From Coprobacter sp. (GTDB lineage Bacteria; Bacteroidota; Bacteroidia; Bacteroidales; UBA11471), in the NCBI GenBank assembly GCA_017462265.1, contig JAFTRN010000009.1, positions 1 to 61,502 on the forward strand: a stretch of DNA of 61,502 bases, given 5' to 3'. A program made the translations under genes and the position numbers. The notes under the pieces are model-generated. The model was not told the DNA's origin, did no database searches, and saw only the letters and a program-made list of their open reading frames with translations. Shown piece by piece: positions 1 through 10,000 of this stretch. Within the stretch, counting starts at the first letter, position 1; each line of letters begins with the position of its first letter.

Positions 1-13
1 AATACCCTATGTT

Positions 14-52
14 CCCCGCATTGCGCTCGCCTACCGGCTCGCTTATACGGGG
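14..52. repeat. Imperfect palindrome in the left-edge intergenic region
   Basis: CCCCG at 14-18 is answered by CGGGG at 48-52, and the inner arms (GCGCTCGCC and GGCTCGC) also pair in part. No reading frame covers it. Short palindromes of this look are common between genes in Bacteroidales, but the family assignment is from memory. The rest of 1-250 holds AT-rich sequence, one GGTGTCC-type motif (169-186) and repeat copy A; no gene is seen. Confidence 0.4.
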
Positions 53-199
53 CTGTAAAAATCGATTACCTAACGGCAATCTTTTTATAACACAAACTCA
101 AGCCCCTCTTTTTATTTTATCGCATAAATTATCTTAAATCATAGTTTTCCGAAGATTTTTAAAATCTTTATCGGACACCAATATTTAAACTTTGTTTTT

Positions 200-246
200 T
201 GAAGCCGTAATAATTTTTTCAAGAAAATTTTAAACAACTTCTAAGT
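200..246. repeat. Dispersed repeat, copy A
   Basis: A 46-bp segment starting TGAAGCCGTAATAATTTTTT and ending near AAACAACTTCTAAG. It matches the right end of the 15637-15977 element (15931-15977) with only a few differences and the same order of blocks. Both lie beside a tRNA gene. It is probably the end of a small mobile or formerly mobile element whose other end would lie left of the window or has decayed. Confidence 0.65.
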
Positions 247-251
247 ATAAC

Positions 252-277
252 AAAAAAGCATCGTCGAATGACGATGC
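252..277 (-). terminator. Rho-independent terminator of tRNA-fMet
   Basis: A perfect 8-bp stem, GCATCGTC (258-265) with GACGATGC (270-277), has a 4-nt loop and is followed on the minus strand by six T (252-257). It lies 10 bases downstream of the tRNA 3' end. Confidence 0.85.
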
Positions 278-286
278 CTTATTCAG

Positions 287-359
<73 letters not shown>

Positions 360-373
360 ATGTTTAACGAGTG

Positions 374-405
374 CAAAGGTACGGCCTTTATCTCAATTAT
401 CCAAA
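374..405 (-). promoter_or_regulatory. Promoter of tRNA-fMet
   Basis: On the minus strand, TTTG (402-405) and TACCTTTG (374-381) are separated by 20 bp, matching the Bacteroidetes sigma-ABfr consensus (-33 TTTG, -7 TAnnTTTG). The tRNA 5' end is 15 bp downstream. Confidence 0.75.
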
Positions 406-474
406 TAATTAAATGTTAAAATTTCACACCACCAATATTACACCCTATATATCAAGAGAATAAGACCTGAAATT

Positions 475-1197
475 TTATTCAAAATAGAGACTTAGCACCA
501 CCAATCGGGATAAGCCTTTATTCACGGCCTGTGTAAATTTTATATCGAGCGGGTCGGTAAGGTCATTCCGTTTGTGTCGCACCACATCGCCCAGTCCGAA
601 ACAGAACTTCAACTCGGGAATGAGTTTGAAGAACGGGAGATAAATATCACAACCAATTCCCACCTCGAGGTAGGTATCATACGTATTCAGGTGCAACAAC
701 TCTTTTTTCTTCTTCGAAATATCGAGTGTTGGCGCTACCCCCAACAACAAGTAGGGACAATAGTTATTCAGCCGTTTCGCACTATATTTGAGGCTTATCG
801 GCAACATGATATAGGTCGATTTTATATCCGATGTGCGACGTGCGTCACTACCCTCTTCCCTGAACTCTACCACCTTATTTCCAAACAGCAAGGTAGGCGT
901 AAATCGGGCGTTCAAGTATTTACATATATATAGGTCGCTCACCAACCCCACATTGAAACCCGGCGAGAACGACGGCACCTCGGCATACCAAGTCTCACCA
1001 TCGTCGGTGATAAACCCGCTGTTGCGCAACGCCAAGTCCTGTATATGCGTACCTACCGAGAAACCAAAATGGATACGTCGCTGATCGATGTAGGGCATAC
1101 GCTGCAACTTCTGCCGTTGCGCCCACATCGGCGCCACAGCACACAACAATAATAATATGCAATATATCTTTTTCAAGTTTTCGAGAAGCCGGAGCAT
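475..1197 (-). CDS. PorT-like outer-membrane beta-barrel protein (type IX secretion)
   Basis: 240 aa with a signal peptide ending APMWA|Q. The mature start carries RMPYIDQRRIHFGFSVGTHI followed by QDL, the pattern I associate with PorT/SprT, a small beta-barrel needed for type IX secretion and gliding in Bacteroidetes. The rest alternates aromatic and polar residues, as in an eight-strand PorT/OmpA-like barrel, and ends in an aromatic-rich strand (VVLSLYFE) typical of outer-membrane insertion. It stands alone, so the link to secretion rests on sequence and on cargo-like tails in genes at 1676, 11963 and 12944. It could instead be a generic porin-family barrel. Confidence 0.65.
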   Translation of the reverse strand: MLRLLENLKKIYCILLLLCAVAPMWAQRQKLQRMPYIDQRRIHFGFSVGTHIQDLALRNSGFITDDGETWYAEVPSFSPGFNVGLVSDLYICKYLNARFTPTLLFGNKVVEFREEGSDARRTSDIKSTYIMLPISLKYSAKRLNNYCPYLLLGVAPTLDISKKKKELLHLNTYDTYLEVGIGCDIYLPFFKLIPELKFCFGLGDVVRHKRNDLTDPLDIKFTQAVNKGLSRLVVLSLYFE

Positions 1198-1300
1198 ACA
1201 ACTCCAGTATGATTAAAACGAAAGCGACACTCAAATATTGCCATATATGGACAGATTTTATGATTTGAAAGATTGATTCAAAATTTTTACCACGATTTTA

Positions 1301-1331
1301 TTGGCAGTAAACAAGAAAAGCCATACCTTTG
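1301..1331 (+). promoter_or_regulatory. Promoter of the ferredoxin gene
   Basis: TTG (1301-1303) and TACCTTTG (1324-1331) are 20 bp apart, a good Bacteroidetes -33/-7 pair. The predicted start of transcription is about 35-40 bp before the ferredoxin ATG at 1376. Confidence 0.7.
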
Positions 1332-1375
1332 CCGAACACTACAAATTAGTACTAATTTCAAAAAACTCAAAAACC

Positions 1376-1546
1376 ATGGCTTACGTAATCAGCGAAGATT
1401 GTATTGCTTGCGGAACCTGTATGAGCGAATGTCCTTCTGAAGCTATTTCTGAGGGCGATATCTACAAAATCGATCCCGATAAATGTGTAGATTGCGGCAC
1501 TTGCGCCGACGCTTGTCCCACCGGCGCTATCAGCGCAGGCGAATAA
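1376..1546 (+). CDS. 2[4Fe-4S] ferredoxin
   Basis: 56 aa, the usual size of a clostridial-type bacterial ferredoxin. Two CxxCxxCxxxCP motifs are complete: C9-C12-C15-C19 and C37-C40-C43-C47, each binding one [4Fe-4S] cluster. It is a soluble low-potential electron carrier. The in-frame upstream TTG at 1301 was rejected because it would translate the promoter; ATG 1376 gives the canonical MAYVISEDC start. The gene is monocistronic, with its own promoter and terminator. The NfnAB-type pair at 56764-59036 is a plausible partner, by inference only. Confidence 0.92.
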   Translation: MAYVISEDCIACGTCMSECPSEAISEGDIYKIDPDKCVDCGTCADACPTGAISAGE

Positions 1547-1570
1547 TCCGCTACAAGCAAGAGTTAAAAA

Positions 1571-1602
1571 GCCACACCCGGCGGGTGTGGCTTTTCTTTT
1601 TT
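1571..1602 (+). terminator. Terminator of the ferredoxin gene
   Basis: GCCACACCC (1571-1579) pairs perfectly with GGGTGTGGC (1583-1591) across a 3-nt loop, followed by a T-rich run (1592-1602). Confidence 0.9.
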
Positions 1603-1625
1603 ATCATCGGTGTCCGACAATCTCC

Positions 1626-1656
1626 AAAAAGAAAGCCCTCGATTTCGAGGGCTTTC
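1626..1656 (-). terminator. Terminator of the LRR protein gene
   Basis: GAAAGCCCTCGA (1631-1642) pairs with TCGAGGGCTTTC (1645-1656). On the minus strand a T run (1626-1630) follows. It sits 19 bp after the stop codon of the gene at 1676. Confidence 0.88.
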
Positions 1657-1675
1657 ACTTTATGTCGCAAGAGGA

Positions 1676-4201
1676 TTAGCGTACTATCGCTTTCACCGCC
1701 TTGTTATCGCATTTCACGATATAAAGGCCGGGCTGCAATCCGTCAAATACCACCTTGGTTTCACCCGATTTTTCGGCAACAACCTGTCCGGTAATACCCG
1801 AGTAGAGAGTTACGGTTACCGATACATTCTCCACCACGATACAACCTTTCGAGGTGTAAACCGTCATAGCTTGCTCCTCAGCAGCATCGATGGCCGATGC
1901 ACCCGGGATTATCACCGTTTTTGTGGTAACATAGGCTTTCTCGCCGGTCAGTTTCGGATAGGCAGGTACCGTGATTTCACAATATACCGTATCTTTCGGG
2001 GCCTCCTTGAAGGAGAACACACCCTTATTTTCGGTATAGTACGAGGCATCTACCTCACTGCCATCAGTGTATTTCCATGTATAGATAGAGGTATCTCCAC
2101 GCACGATATATTGCGACGACAAGTCGATCGATTCACCGGCTTTCACCTCGGCAGGTATCTCATAGGCCAATAACGGATCGTAAGCGAAATTGAAAATCGT
2201 GAAATAGGGTAACGTGGCCGGTGTCATCGCCGTATTGCGTACATTGAATGTCGTTCGCACACTATCAACCAATATCTCGGTAAGACTGCTACAATCAAGG
2301 CAAGTGAGGCTGGTCAATACCTTTCCTCGGGCATCGATACCGGTAATACCGGGATTATCGTTCAGCGACAAGGTCGTGATTTTGGGATACATACTGAAGT
2401 CCACTTTTCCGGTCAAGCCGAGGCCCAAAGCATATACCGATGTCAATACACCCGTCTCGGTCGGAAACTTCAATGTCTCGTTAGTCAATCCACGATTCTC
2501 GTTCAGTCGCAAGGTTTTCAGTTTCGACAAGTGACTCAGGTCGAGCGATTGCAAATCGTTCTCACTCAATGTCAATGTCGTTATTTCGGGATTCTTAGAC
2601 AAATCTATCTCGGTGAGATTACACATCACGATGAGTGAGGTCAGTTTCGTCAAGTTCGATACGTCTATCGTGGTCAAGGCATGACTTTGCAACGTAAGGT
2701 CGGTAAGCTCGGTAGCCTTGCTCACATCTACACTCAATATCTTTGAGCCGTCTTCTTCTCCCTCGGTCCTTGCGGCACTCCATATAGAGCTGAAATAGCA
2801 GAATTGTGCGGCATCACCATAAATAGCAATATTACCTTCACCAAGTACGGTATTTCCCACCTCGGTTCCCCACCAGTCGTCTATCGCATTGGCAATATTA
2901 TCGTATTGCACCCTTTTACCGTCACCCCAGTCGATATAGAGAGTCTGACCGGCGGTTGCACACATCAATTCAAAATCCAATGCCTTGCCCGGCTCGGCCG
3001 TCATGGTCATGATAGTCTCTACGTTTTTCACCATTATTGGCGTGGTTACATAGGCTTTCTCGCCGGTCAGTTTCGGATAGGCCGGTATGGTCATTTCACA
3101 ATATACGGCACTATCGAGATCCGAGTTGAATGTAAACACACCTTTATCCTCGGTGTAAAGAGTGGGATCTACTATTGTATTGTCATTGTATTTCCATACA
3201 TAGGTGGTGGTGTCGCCACGCACAATATATTGAGATGACAAGTCTATAGCTTCTCCCGGTTTCACCAACGCGCTTACGGCGTAAGCCAATAACGGATCGT
3301 AATAATAATTCCTAACGTTCAACGCAGGTAACGTGGCCGGTGTAAAGTTATTGTTGCGGATATTGAACGTGGTCTTTACACTATCTACCAACACTGTTGT
3401 CAGATTAGGACAATCTTGCACAAACAGACTTGAAAGATTCAAACCGCGTACATCAAGCGATGTTATTTGAGTATTGGGCATCGAAACATATTTCAACGCC
3501 GTATATTCGCGCAAATCTACCGAGCCATCTATGCCTGTTCCTTGTACGTAGAACGACTGCAACACGCCTTTTTCTGTAGGCATTACCAAATTGGCGGTCG
3601 TGAGATTGGCATTATCATTCAAATATATCGTTGTCATCTTCGACAACCCACTCAAATCCACCGATAAAAGATTCATTTCTTTCAAGGTCACGCTGGTAAG
3701 CTCCGTATTCTTACTCAGGTCGATTTCCTCTATCGTACCTCCGAGTATAGAGATACGGGCAAGTTTGGTCAAGGCTGTAACATCAAGTGTCGCCAAATCA
3801 TGACTTTGAATGGTCAATTTGGTCAATTCCGTCACTTTGCTCAGGTCTATTGCCGTGATTTTCGAACCGGCAACCTCACCTTCGTTATAGGGGGCGCTCC
3901 ATATCGTCTCGAATATAGTCAATTGCGAGGCATCACCATAAATTTTGATATTACCCTCACCACGAACCGTATCCATAGGATTGGTCGCACTCCAATCATC
4001 GGCCGTAGCGATACTGTCGTATTGTTGTACAACACCATCTCCCCAGTCGATATACATCGTCTGACCGGCAGTAGCACATGTCAATTCGAAATCGAGAACC
4101 TTGCCCGGCTCGGCTTTCATTGTCATGATAGGGTCACCGGTTTGTGCCTTCGCGACAAGTGCGCAAAGGGCAAATACTAAAAAAAATGTAATTTTTTTCA
4201 T
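1676..4201 (-). CDS. Secreted leucine-rich-repeat protein with two tandem modules and a C-terminal sorting-like domain
   Basis: 841 aa. Signal peptide ends LVAKA|Q (residue 20). Residues about 24-395 and 397-770 are two copies of one module: an IMTMxAEPGK opening, a YIDWGDG strand, LRR-type strands (IDLSKxTELTxLTLQSH), then an IDLSSQYIVRGDT segment and AYPKLTGEKAYVTT. The final 70 residues (VTLYSGITGQVV, LQPGLYIVK) resemble type IX sorting type A or DUF6383-like tails. The copies share a stretch of about 35 identical bases (1931 and 3050 on the plus strand), so the duplication is fairly recent. No enzyme motif is seen; a surface binding role is inferred. The gene is transcribed away from the protease/SusCD run and could share control with it. 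Confidence 0.8.
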   Translation of the reverse strand: MKKITFFLVFALCALVAKAQTGDPIMTMKAEPGKVLDFELTCATAGQTMYIDWGDGVVQQYDSIATADDWSATNPMDTVRGEGNIKIYGDASQLTIFETIWSAPYNEGEVAGSKITAIDLSKVTELTKLTIQSHDLATLDVTALTKLARISILGGTIEEIDLSKNTELTSVTLKEMNLLSVDLSGLSKMTTIYLNDNANLTTANLVMPTEKGVLQSFYVQGTGIDGSVDLREYTALKYVSMPNTQITSLDVRGLNLSSLFVQDCPNLTTVLVDSVKTTFNIRNNNFTPATLPALNVRNYYYDPLLAYAVSALVKPGEAIDLSSQYIVRGDTTTYVWKYNDNTIVDPTLYTEDKGVFTFNSDLDSAVYCEMTIPAYPKLTGEKAYVTTPIMVKNVETIMTMTAEPGKALDFELMCATAGQTLYIDWGDGKRVQYDNIANAIDDWWGTEVGNTVLGEGNIAIYGDAAQFCYFSSIWSAARTEGEEDGSKILSVDVSKATELTDLTLQSHALTTIDVSNLTKLTSLIVMCNLTEIDLSKNPEITTLTLSENDLQSLDLSHLSKLKTLRLNENRGLTNETLKFPTETGVLTSVYALGLGLTGKVDFSMYPKITTLSLNDNPGITGIDARGKVLTSLTCLDCSSLTEILVDSVRTTFNVRNTAMTPATLPYFTIFNFAYDPLLAYEIPAEVKAGESIDLSSQYIVRGDTSIYTWKYTDGSEVDASYYTENKGVFSFKEAPKDTVYCEITVPAYPKLTGEKAYVTTKTVIIPGASAIDAAEEQAMTVYTSKGCIVVENVSVTVTLYSGITGQVVAEKSGETKVVFDGLQPGLYIVKCDNKAVKAIVR

Positions 4202-4229
4202 GTTCTTATCGGTTTTTGGTTTTTATCAT

Positions 4230-4245
4230 TATATTTGCAAAGATA
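4230..4245. promoter_or_regulatory. Back-to-back -7 boxes between the LRR gene and the protease/SusCD run
   Basis: TATATTTG on the plus strand (4230-4237) abuts TATCTTTG on the minus strand (4238-4245). Each fits TAnnTTTG, so one could serve the gene at 4383 (leader about 140 nt) and the other the gene ending at 1676 (leader about 30 nt). Neither has a clear TTTG at -33, so both may be weak or need an activator. Confidence 0.4.
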
Positions 4246-4382
4246 TAAATTTTTGGAAAGAAAAAAGAGTTGGCAAGATTTTTTTGGTCAAATATTTCAA
4301 AATATTGTATCAAAAAGGCATAACCACCCATTTTTACCTACCAAAATGTATCGTTTTATTCATTTACCTAATCATCACAATT

Positions 4383-6989
4383 ATGAAACTATCTAATTTG
4401 GGGCTTATCAGTCTGACATTAATCGGAAGTCTGTTAATAGGGTTCCCCGCTGATGCCACGGCAAAACGCAAAAAATCGAAAAAAAAGGCAAAAACCGAAG
4501 CCATCGCCACCAAACCCGTTGTAAAAGAGAACAAAGACAGCGTGGAATACAAAAAGCTCATTAAAGACGCGACAAGTAAGAAAGGACTTTTCACAACCCA
4601 CCTCACCAAAAAGAGTAAATTATATGTAGAAATACCTTTCTCTGCTTTCGACCGACAATACCTGCTGTCGAACCGTATGGCCGCCACCAGTGATTCCAAA
4701 GACTTTGTGGCCGGACAGATGATTACCCGCCCCTTTATGGTTTCATTCAGCCGCAACGACGAAAAAGTATTTCTACACAAAGAACAGGTATCAAACACCG
4801 TTGCCGAGGGAGAATCGATAGAGGCGTCGTTCGATCGCAACTTCCTCAATCCCGTATTGAAAGCTTTCAAGATAGAGGCCCGCACCGATAGCAGCGTGGT
4901 GATAGACATGACCTCGTTCTTTGCCGGGAACGAGAAGTGCATCAGCCCGCTCAAACCTACCGACCCGCTGGGAACGTTATTAGGTGGCGGGAACAGCATC
5001 AAAGGCACCTATGTGGGCGACGCGTCGTATGTATCGGAGGTAAAAACTTTCCCACAAAATATAGAGATAAAGAGTTTCATATCGTTCAACACCTCTCAAA
5101 ACGATCCCTATACCGTACAAGTGCACCGCTCGCTTATACTCCTACCCGAGGAGCCTATGAAGATGCGTCTGCACGATATGCGGGTAGGATATTTTTCGAG
5201 CGACAAAGTTCTCTACACCATACAAAAAGACAAAGTTGATACATATTCTTTTATACACCGCTGGAGACTTGAACCCAAAGAAGAGGATCTTGCTCGTTAC
5301 CATGCCGGCGAACTTGTAGAGCCGGTAAAGCCCATTATATTCTATGTGGATAGCGCCTTCCCCGACAAATGGAGAGATATAGTGAAACAGGGTATAGAGG
5401 ATTGGAATATCGCGTTCGAGGCCGCCGGTTTCAAAAATGCCATACAAGCTCGCGATTACCCCCGGAACGATCCCGATTTCGATCCCGACGATATGCGCTA
5501 TAGCTGTGTGAAATATGCCACGACCACCATCGCCAATGCCATGGGCCCCAGCTACACCGACCCGCGTAGCGGTGAGATACTCACAGCCGACGTAATATGG
5601 TATCACAACATCGTATCGCTGTTGCACAACTGGCGTTTCTGCCAAACCGCGGCAGTAGATCCTCGTGTGCGCAAACCGGTATTCGATGATGAGGTGATGC
5701 GTGAATCGATGCGTTACGTAGCCTCTCACGAAATAGGCCACACACTGGGTCTGATGCACAATATGGGTGCCAGCTATGCTTTCCCCGTTGATTCATTGCG
5801 CAACCCGGCTTTCACGCAAAAATATGGCACTACCCCCAGTATCATGGACTATGCGCGTAACAACTACATCGCCCAACCCGGCGACATGGAGCGCGGGGTG
5901 AAACTTACCCCCCCGATTCTCGGTGTGTACGATATATATGCCATCAACTGGGGATACCGCATCATTCCCGACGCGCAAACCCCGGCCGACGAAAAAGCCA
6001 CATTATCGGCTTGGATTGAGGAAAAAGCCGATGACGCCATGTACACTTTCGGTGCACAACAAATATTGGGCACCGTCGATCCTACCGACCAGACCGAGGA
6101 CCTCGGCAACGACCATATCAAAGCCGGTAATTACGCCATCGCCAACCTCAAAATCATCATGAAAAATTTGGAGGAATGGGCCGGCGAACCTGGTGAATCA
6201 TACGACAACCTCTATGCTATATACGACCAAGTAGTGAAACAATATACCCGTCACTTAGGCCACGTAAAACCCTATATAGGAGGTATCGACTACCAAGATG
6301 CCCGTCAAGGTGGTAAAAACACCAATCGCACCTATATCGACAAAGCCACCCAGAAAAAGGCCATGAAATGGTTGCTCGACCAGGCCCGTACCTACAACGA
6401 TTGGCTCACCCCGACGGAATTGATGGCAAAGTTTGACCAAAACACAAATATCAACGACAAAATTCTCAACGGTATAGTATCGAGCATATTGAGACCTTCC
6501 GCATTCTTCCGTATGGACGAAAGCAGCAAATTGAATCCGAAGGGCTATTACACCTCCACGACATTTTTCCGTGACGCTTGCGCCGAGATATTCAAAGCCT
6601 CCTACCAAGGCAAAAAACTCTCGAACGTAGAACAGAACCTGCAAGCCGCAGCTATCGACCTCATGGTGTCGTACAGCAAATTGCAACCCGCCACCAAATC
6701 GTCGTCGAAATCTTTTGCCGACGACGAAATATCCGATGCAGAAGGATATTCTTGTCTGCCTTGCAGCCATGCCGGTTGCACCCATCACGCCAATGAAAGC
6801 TCTTTCGTGCGCATCAACTTGGGTCAGACATCACCCGGTGATACGCAACTTGCACCCATGATGACGGCGCAACTGCGCGAAATAGAACGCTTGTACACCC
6901 AGCAAAGAAACGCCGTGAGCGACACTGCAACACGCAATTTCTACGATTATCAGCTGTTGAAATTGCAAAAACTTTTCGATATAAAATAA
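4383..6989 (+). CDS. Secreted zinc-dependent metalloprotease (DUF5118-DUF5117-met-zincin)
   Basis: 868 aa from ATG 4383, which gives a signal peptide (MKLSNLGLISLTLIG). The longer frame from 4101 was rejected because it runs through the promoter and lacks a signal. Order: a Lys-rich linker to about residue 50, DUF5118/DUF5117-like region to about 290, then a met-zincin domain (DUF4953 type). HEIGHTLGLMH at 449-459 is a full HExxHxxGxxH zinc site, and SIMDY downstream is the Met-turn. It should act outside the cytoplasm as an endopeptidase. Only 59 bp separate it from susC, so cotranscription is likely. The mature N-terminus has Lys, not Gln. Confidence 0.87.
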   Translation: MKLSNLGLISLTLIGSLLIGFPADATAKRKKSKKKAKTEAIATKPVVKENKDSVEYKKLIKDATSKKGLFTTHLTKKSKLYVEIPFSAFDRQYLLSNRMAATSDSKDFVAGQMITRPFMVSFSRNDEKVFLHKEQVSNTVAEGESIEASFDRNFLNPVLKAFKIEARTDSSVVIDMTSFFAGNEKCISPLKPTDPLGTLLGGGNSIKGTYVGDASYVSEVKTFPQNIEIKSFISFNTSQNDPYTVQVHRSLILLPEEPMKMRLHDMRVGYFSSDKVLYTIQKDKVDTYSFIHRWRLEPKEEDLARYHAGELVEPVKPIIFYVDSAFPDKWRDIVKQGIEDWNIAFEAAGFKNAIQARDYPRNDPDFDPDDMRYSCVKYATTTIANAMGPSYTDPRSGEILTADVIWYHNIVSLLHNWRFCQTAAVDPRVRKPVFDDEVMRESMRYVASHEIGHTLGLMHNMGASYAFPVDSLRNPAFTQKYGTTPSIMDYARNNYIAQPGDMERGVKLTPPILGVYDIYAINWGYRIIPDAQTPADEKATLSAWIEEKADDAMYTFGAQQILGTVDPTDQTEDLGNDHIKAGNYAIANLKIIMKNLEEWAGEPGESYDNLYAIYDQVVKQYTRHLGHVKPYIGGIDYQDARQGGKNTNRTYIDKATQKKAMKWLLDQARTYNDWLTPTELMAKFDQNTNINDKILNGIVSSILRPSAFFRMDESSKLNPKGYYTSTTFFRDACAEIFKASYQGKKLSNVEQNLQAAAIDLMVSYSKLQPATKSSSKSFADDEISDAEGYSCLPCSHAGCTHHANESSFVRINLGQTSPGDTQLAPMMTAQLREIERLYTQQRNAVSDTATRNFYDYQLLKLQKLFDIK

Positions 6990-7048
6990 TCGATTGAAGC
7001 CACTTCACGATTTTCACGCTTACCATACACCTCTAAATTGAAGTCTGT

Positions 7049-10000
7049 ATGAAAAAACATCTCTTGTTGGCATTGTTTTTCGCCCTGTTTCTTCCCGGAA
7101 TGATTTCCGCGCAAGAAGCTGGGCGGAAAATAAGCGGAATTGTCTGCGACTCGCAAGGTAATCCCATTGCCGGAGCTACCATCAAAGTAAACGAATCTAC
7201 CACTGCCACCATCAGCGATGGTAGCGGACAATTCTCGATAGCTCTACCGGCAGGCGAGGCCTCGCTCACCGCCTCGTTTCTCGGTTATCGCACCACCGTG
7301 GTAAAGACAAAGCCCGGTCAATACGAGATAAAAATCAGTCTCGACGAGGACGCTCAGCAACTCGACGACGTTGTAGTAGTGGGTTATGGTACGCAGAAAA
7401 AATCGTCTCTCACAAGTTCGGTAGAAGTAGTGCGCAGTGAAGATTTACTGCGTATGCCGGTAATGAACATCAACGAAGCCCTCGTGGGATTGGTCGCCGG
7501 TGTAAGTGTACAAAACTCCACGGGCGACCCCAGTTCGGGCAAAGAGTCGGACATACGTATTCGTGGTATCAACGGCACACCCCTGCTTGTCATCGATGGG
7601 GTACCCCGATTTGGAGAAAACACCTCCGATGGCGAAATGCGTCTCTCGGACTTGAATCCCGACGACATTGAGAGCATATCTATGCTCAAAGATGGTGCTG
7701 CTGCCGCCGTATATGGCGCTCGTGCCGCCAATGGTGTGATACTCGTGAAAACCAAACGCGGTACCGACAATCAGAAGGCGCGCGTAAATTATCGCGGACA
7801 GTTCAATATGCAACAAGCGACTTGCTTGCCCGATTTTCTCAACGCCGAAGAGTTTGCCACGCTCTACAACAGAGCTGTCGATGCCCGCGGTGACGATGTA
7901 TATGAAAAATACGACCTCGAAGCCATCAAGAGCAACCCCAATGTATATGGCGATGAAAACCTGCTCGACCACCTCGACAAATTCGGATTTTCCACCCTGC
8001 ACAGCGTATCGGTAGCCGGCGGAAACAAATTTGTAAAATACTATGTTTCGGGCGGATATACCCACATGAAAGGTCTCTATTCGGGTGTAGGCCGCAACAG
8101 ATTTACCTACGCCGCCAAGCTCGATGCCAATATCGCCAAAGGGCTTACACTCTCGCTCGATATCACAGGCAATCGCTCGAACAACAAAAACACCAGCTAC
8201 ACAACTATCGATGCCGCCTACGGCTACTCACCTTTGCAGGTACTGCGTTTCACAAGCGGTGAGTTGGCCAGTCTCAGCGGCAGTAACCCACTATTGGCCG
8301 TCGAGGGATTGGGCGGATATACACGCAACAAAACCAATTTCAACACGTTGTCGGCCATGCTCAACTATGAATTCCCCTTCTTGAAGGGTATGTCGCTCTA
8401 TCTCAAAGCGACGATCGACAACAACAACTCTATCAAAGTCGATTTCAGCAGTCCGCAAACGCTGTATCTCTACGACGAAGTAACCGGTGAAATAAGTCAA
8501 GACCCGCTGACGATATACCCCACCGCCAAAATTTCACTCTCGGAGCGCGATCAGTTTGTCGATAACAAGCTATTTGAAGGCGGCATCAACTACTCTCACA
8601 CATTCAACGACAGGCACGATTTCAGCGGTATGCTGGTTCTCAACTACCAAGACTATCGCAACCGATATATGACCGGCACCAACAACGATATGGCCGGGAA
8701 ATATCCCGAGGTGATAGGCACTGCCACCGACAGCAAGTTGGTAGGGAACGAATATTTCTATCAACGCGCCTCGTTGATAGGCCGTTTCACCTACGGATTT
8801 GACAATCGCTATTTTGTGGAGACAAGTTTCCGTGTCGATGGCTCCACCAAGTTGCCCGAGAACAACCGTTGGGGCTTCTTCCCCACCGTTTCGGCCGCAT
8901 GGAACATCTCGAATGAGGCATTTTTCAAAGCCTGGAGCCAACCGGTAATTTCCAATCTCAAATTCCGGGCTTCGACCGGTGTGCTGGGCCGTGACGCCGT
9001 GCTCACCGATTACGGCTATCTCATGAACTATATCTACACCACCAATTCGGGTTATCAAATAGGCGGAAATTTCAAACCCGGTATCATTACCGACCCCAAT
9101 AGCTTCCCCAATACCGACCTTCGCTGGGAAAAAAGCCACGACTATAATATCGCTGCCGATGCCGGATTCTGGAAAAACCGTTTTGCCGTGACCTACGAAT
9201 ATTATTGGCGTTTCAAGACCGATATGCTCACCTACGCGCCCACATACCTCTATCCGCCCTCGGCCGGTACGGGAGGTAACGTACCATACATCAACTTCGG
9301 TAAAATCAAGGCCTGGGGCTGGGACCTCACCATCAATCACAAAAACAGTGTAGGGCAATTCAAGTATGATATCGGTATCACCCTGTCTAAGACCTACGAC
9401 AAGGTACTCGATTATGGTGATGAATCGTCGGTAGTGGCCCATCAACGCCGTAAAGGGCGCAGCAGTCAGTTGTGGCTGCTCTACCCCTCCGACGGGCTGT
9501 TCCAGTCGTGGGAAGAGATTGCCAACCTGCCTTACGACCAAGATGGCTACGGCAACACTACGCTTGCCCCCGGTGACATCAAATACAAAGATACCGACGG
9601 TAACGGAGCTATCACCGCCAACGACCGTGTATATGTGAAAAGCTCGGCCTATCCCGACTTCTCGATGAGTCTCAGCCTCGGTTTGAGCTATAAAGGTTTC
9701 TTCATGAACGCCATGCTGCAAGGTGTGACGGGGTATGCGCAACAAATCAACGAATTATACACCCTCGAAAGTAGCAGTTTGCAACGTTTTCAACGCTATC
9801 ACCTCACCGATACGTGGAGCGAGGAAAATACCGACGCCACCTATCCGCGGGTGAAATTCGCCTCCAAAAACGACAACAATCGCCGAGAATCTGATTTCTG
9901 GATACGCAACTGCAACTACTTGCGTCTGCGCTCACTCACCATCGGATATGCCCTACCGGCCAAGCTGCTCAAAAAGAAGAAAATCAACTCTATGAGTATC

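Noticed and set aside
4101..4382. Longer N-terminus for the met-zincin protease starting at 4101
   Set aside because: It would overlap the divergent gene's start and the promoter boxes, and it buries the signal peptide that begins at 4383.
8570..9745. 391-codon open frame opposite susC
   Set aside because: A shadow frame: it lies entirely within susC, has no domain, and comes from the codon bias of the real gene.
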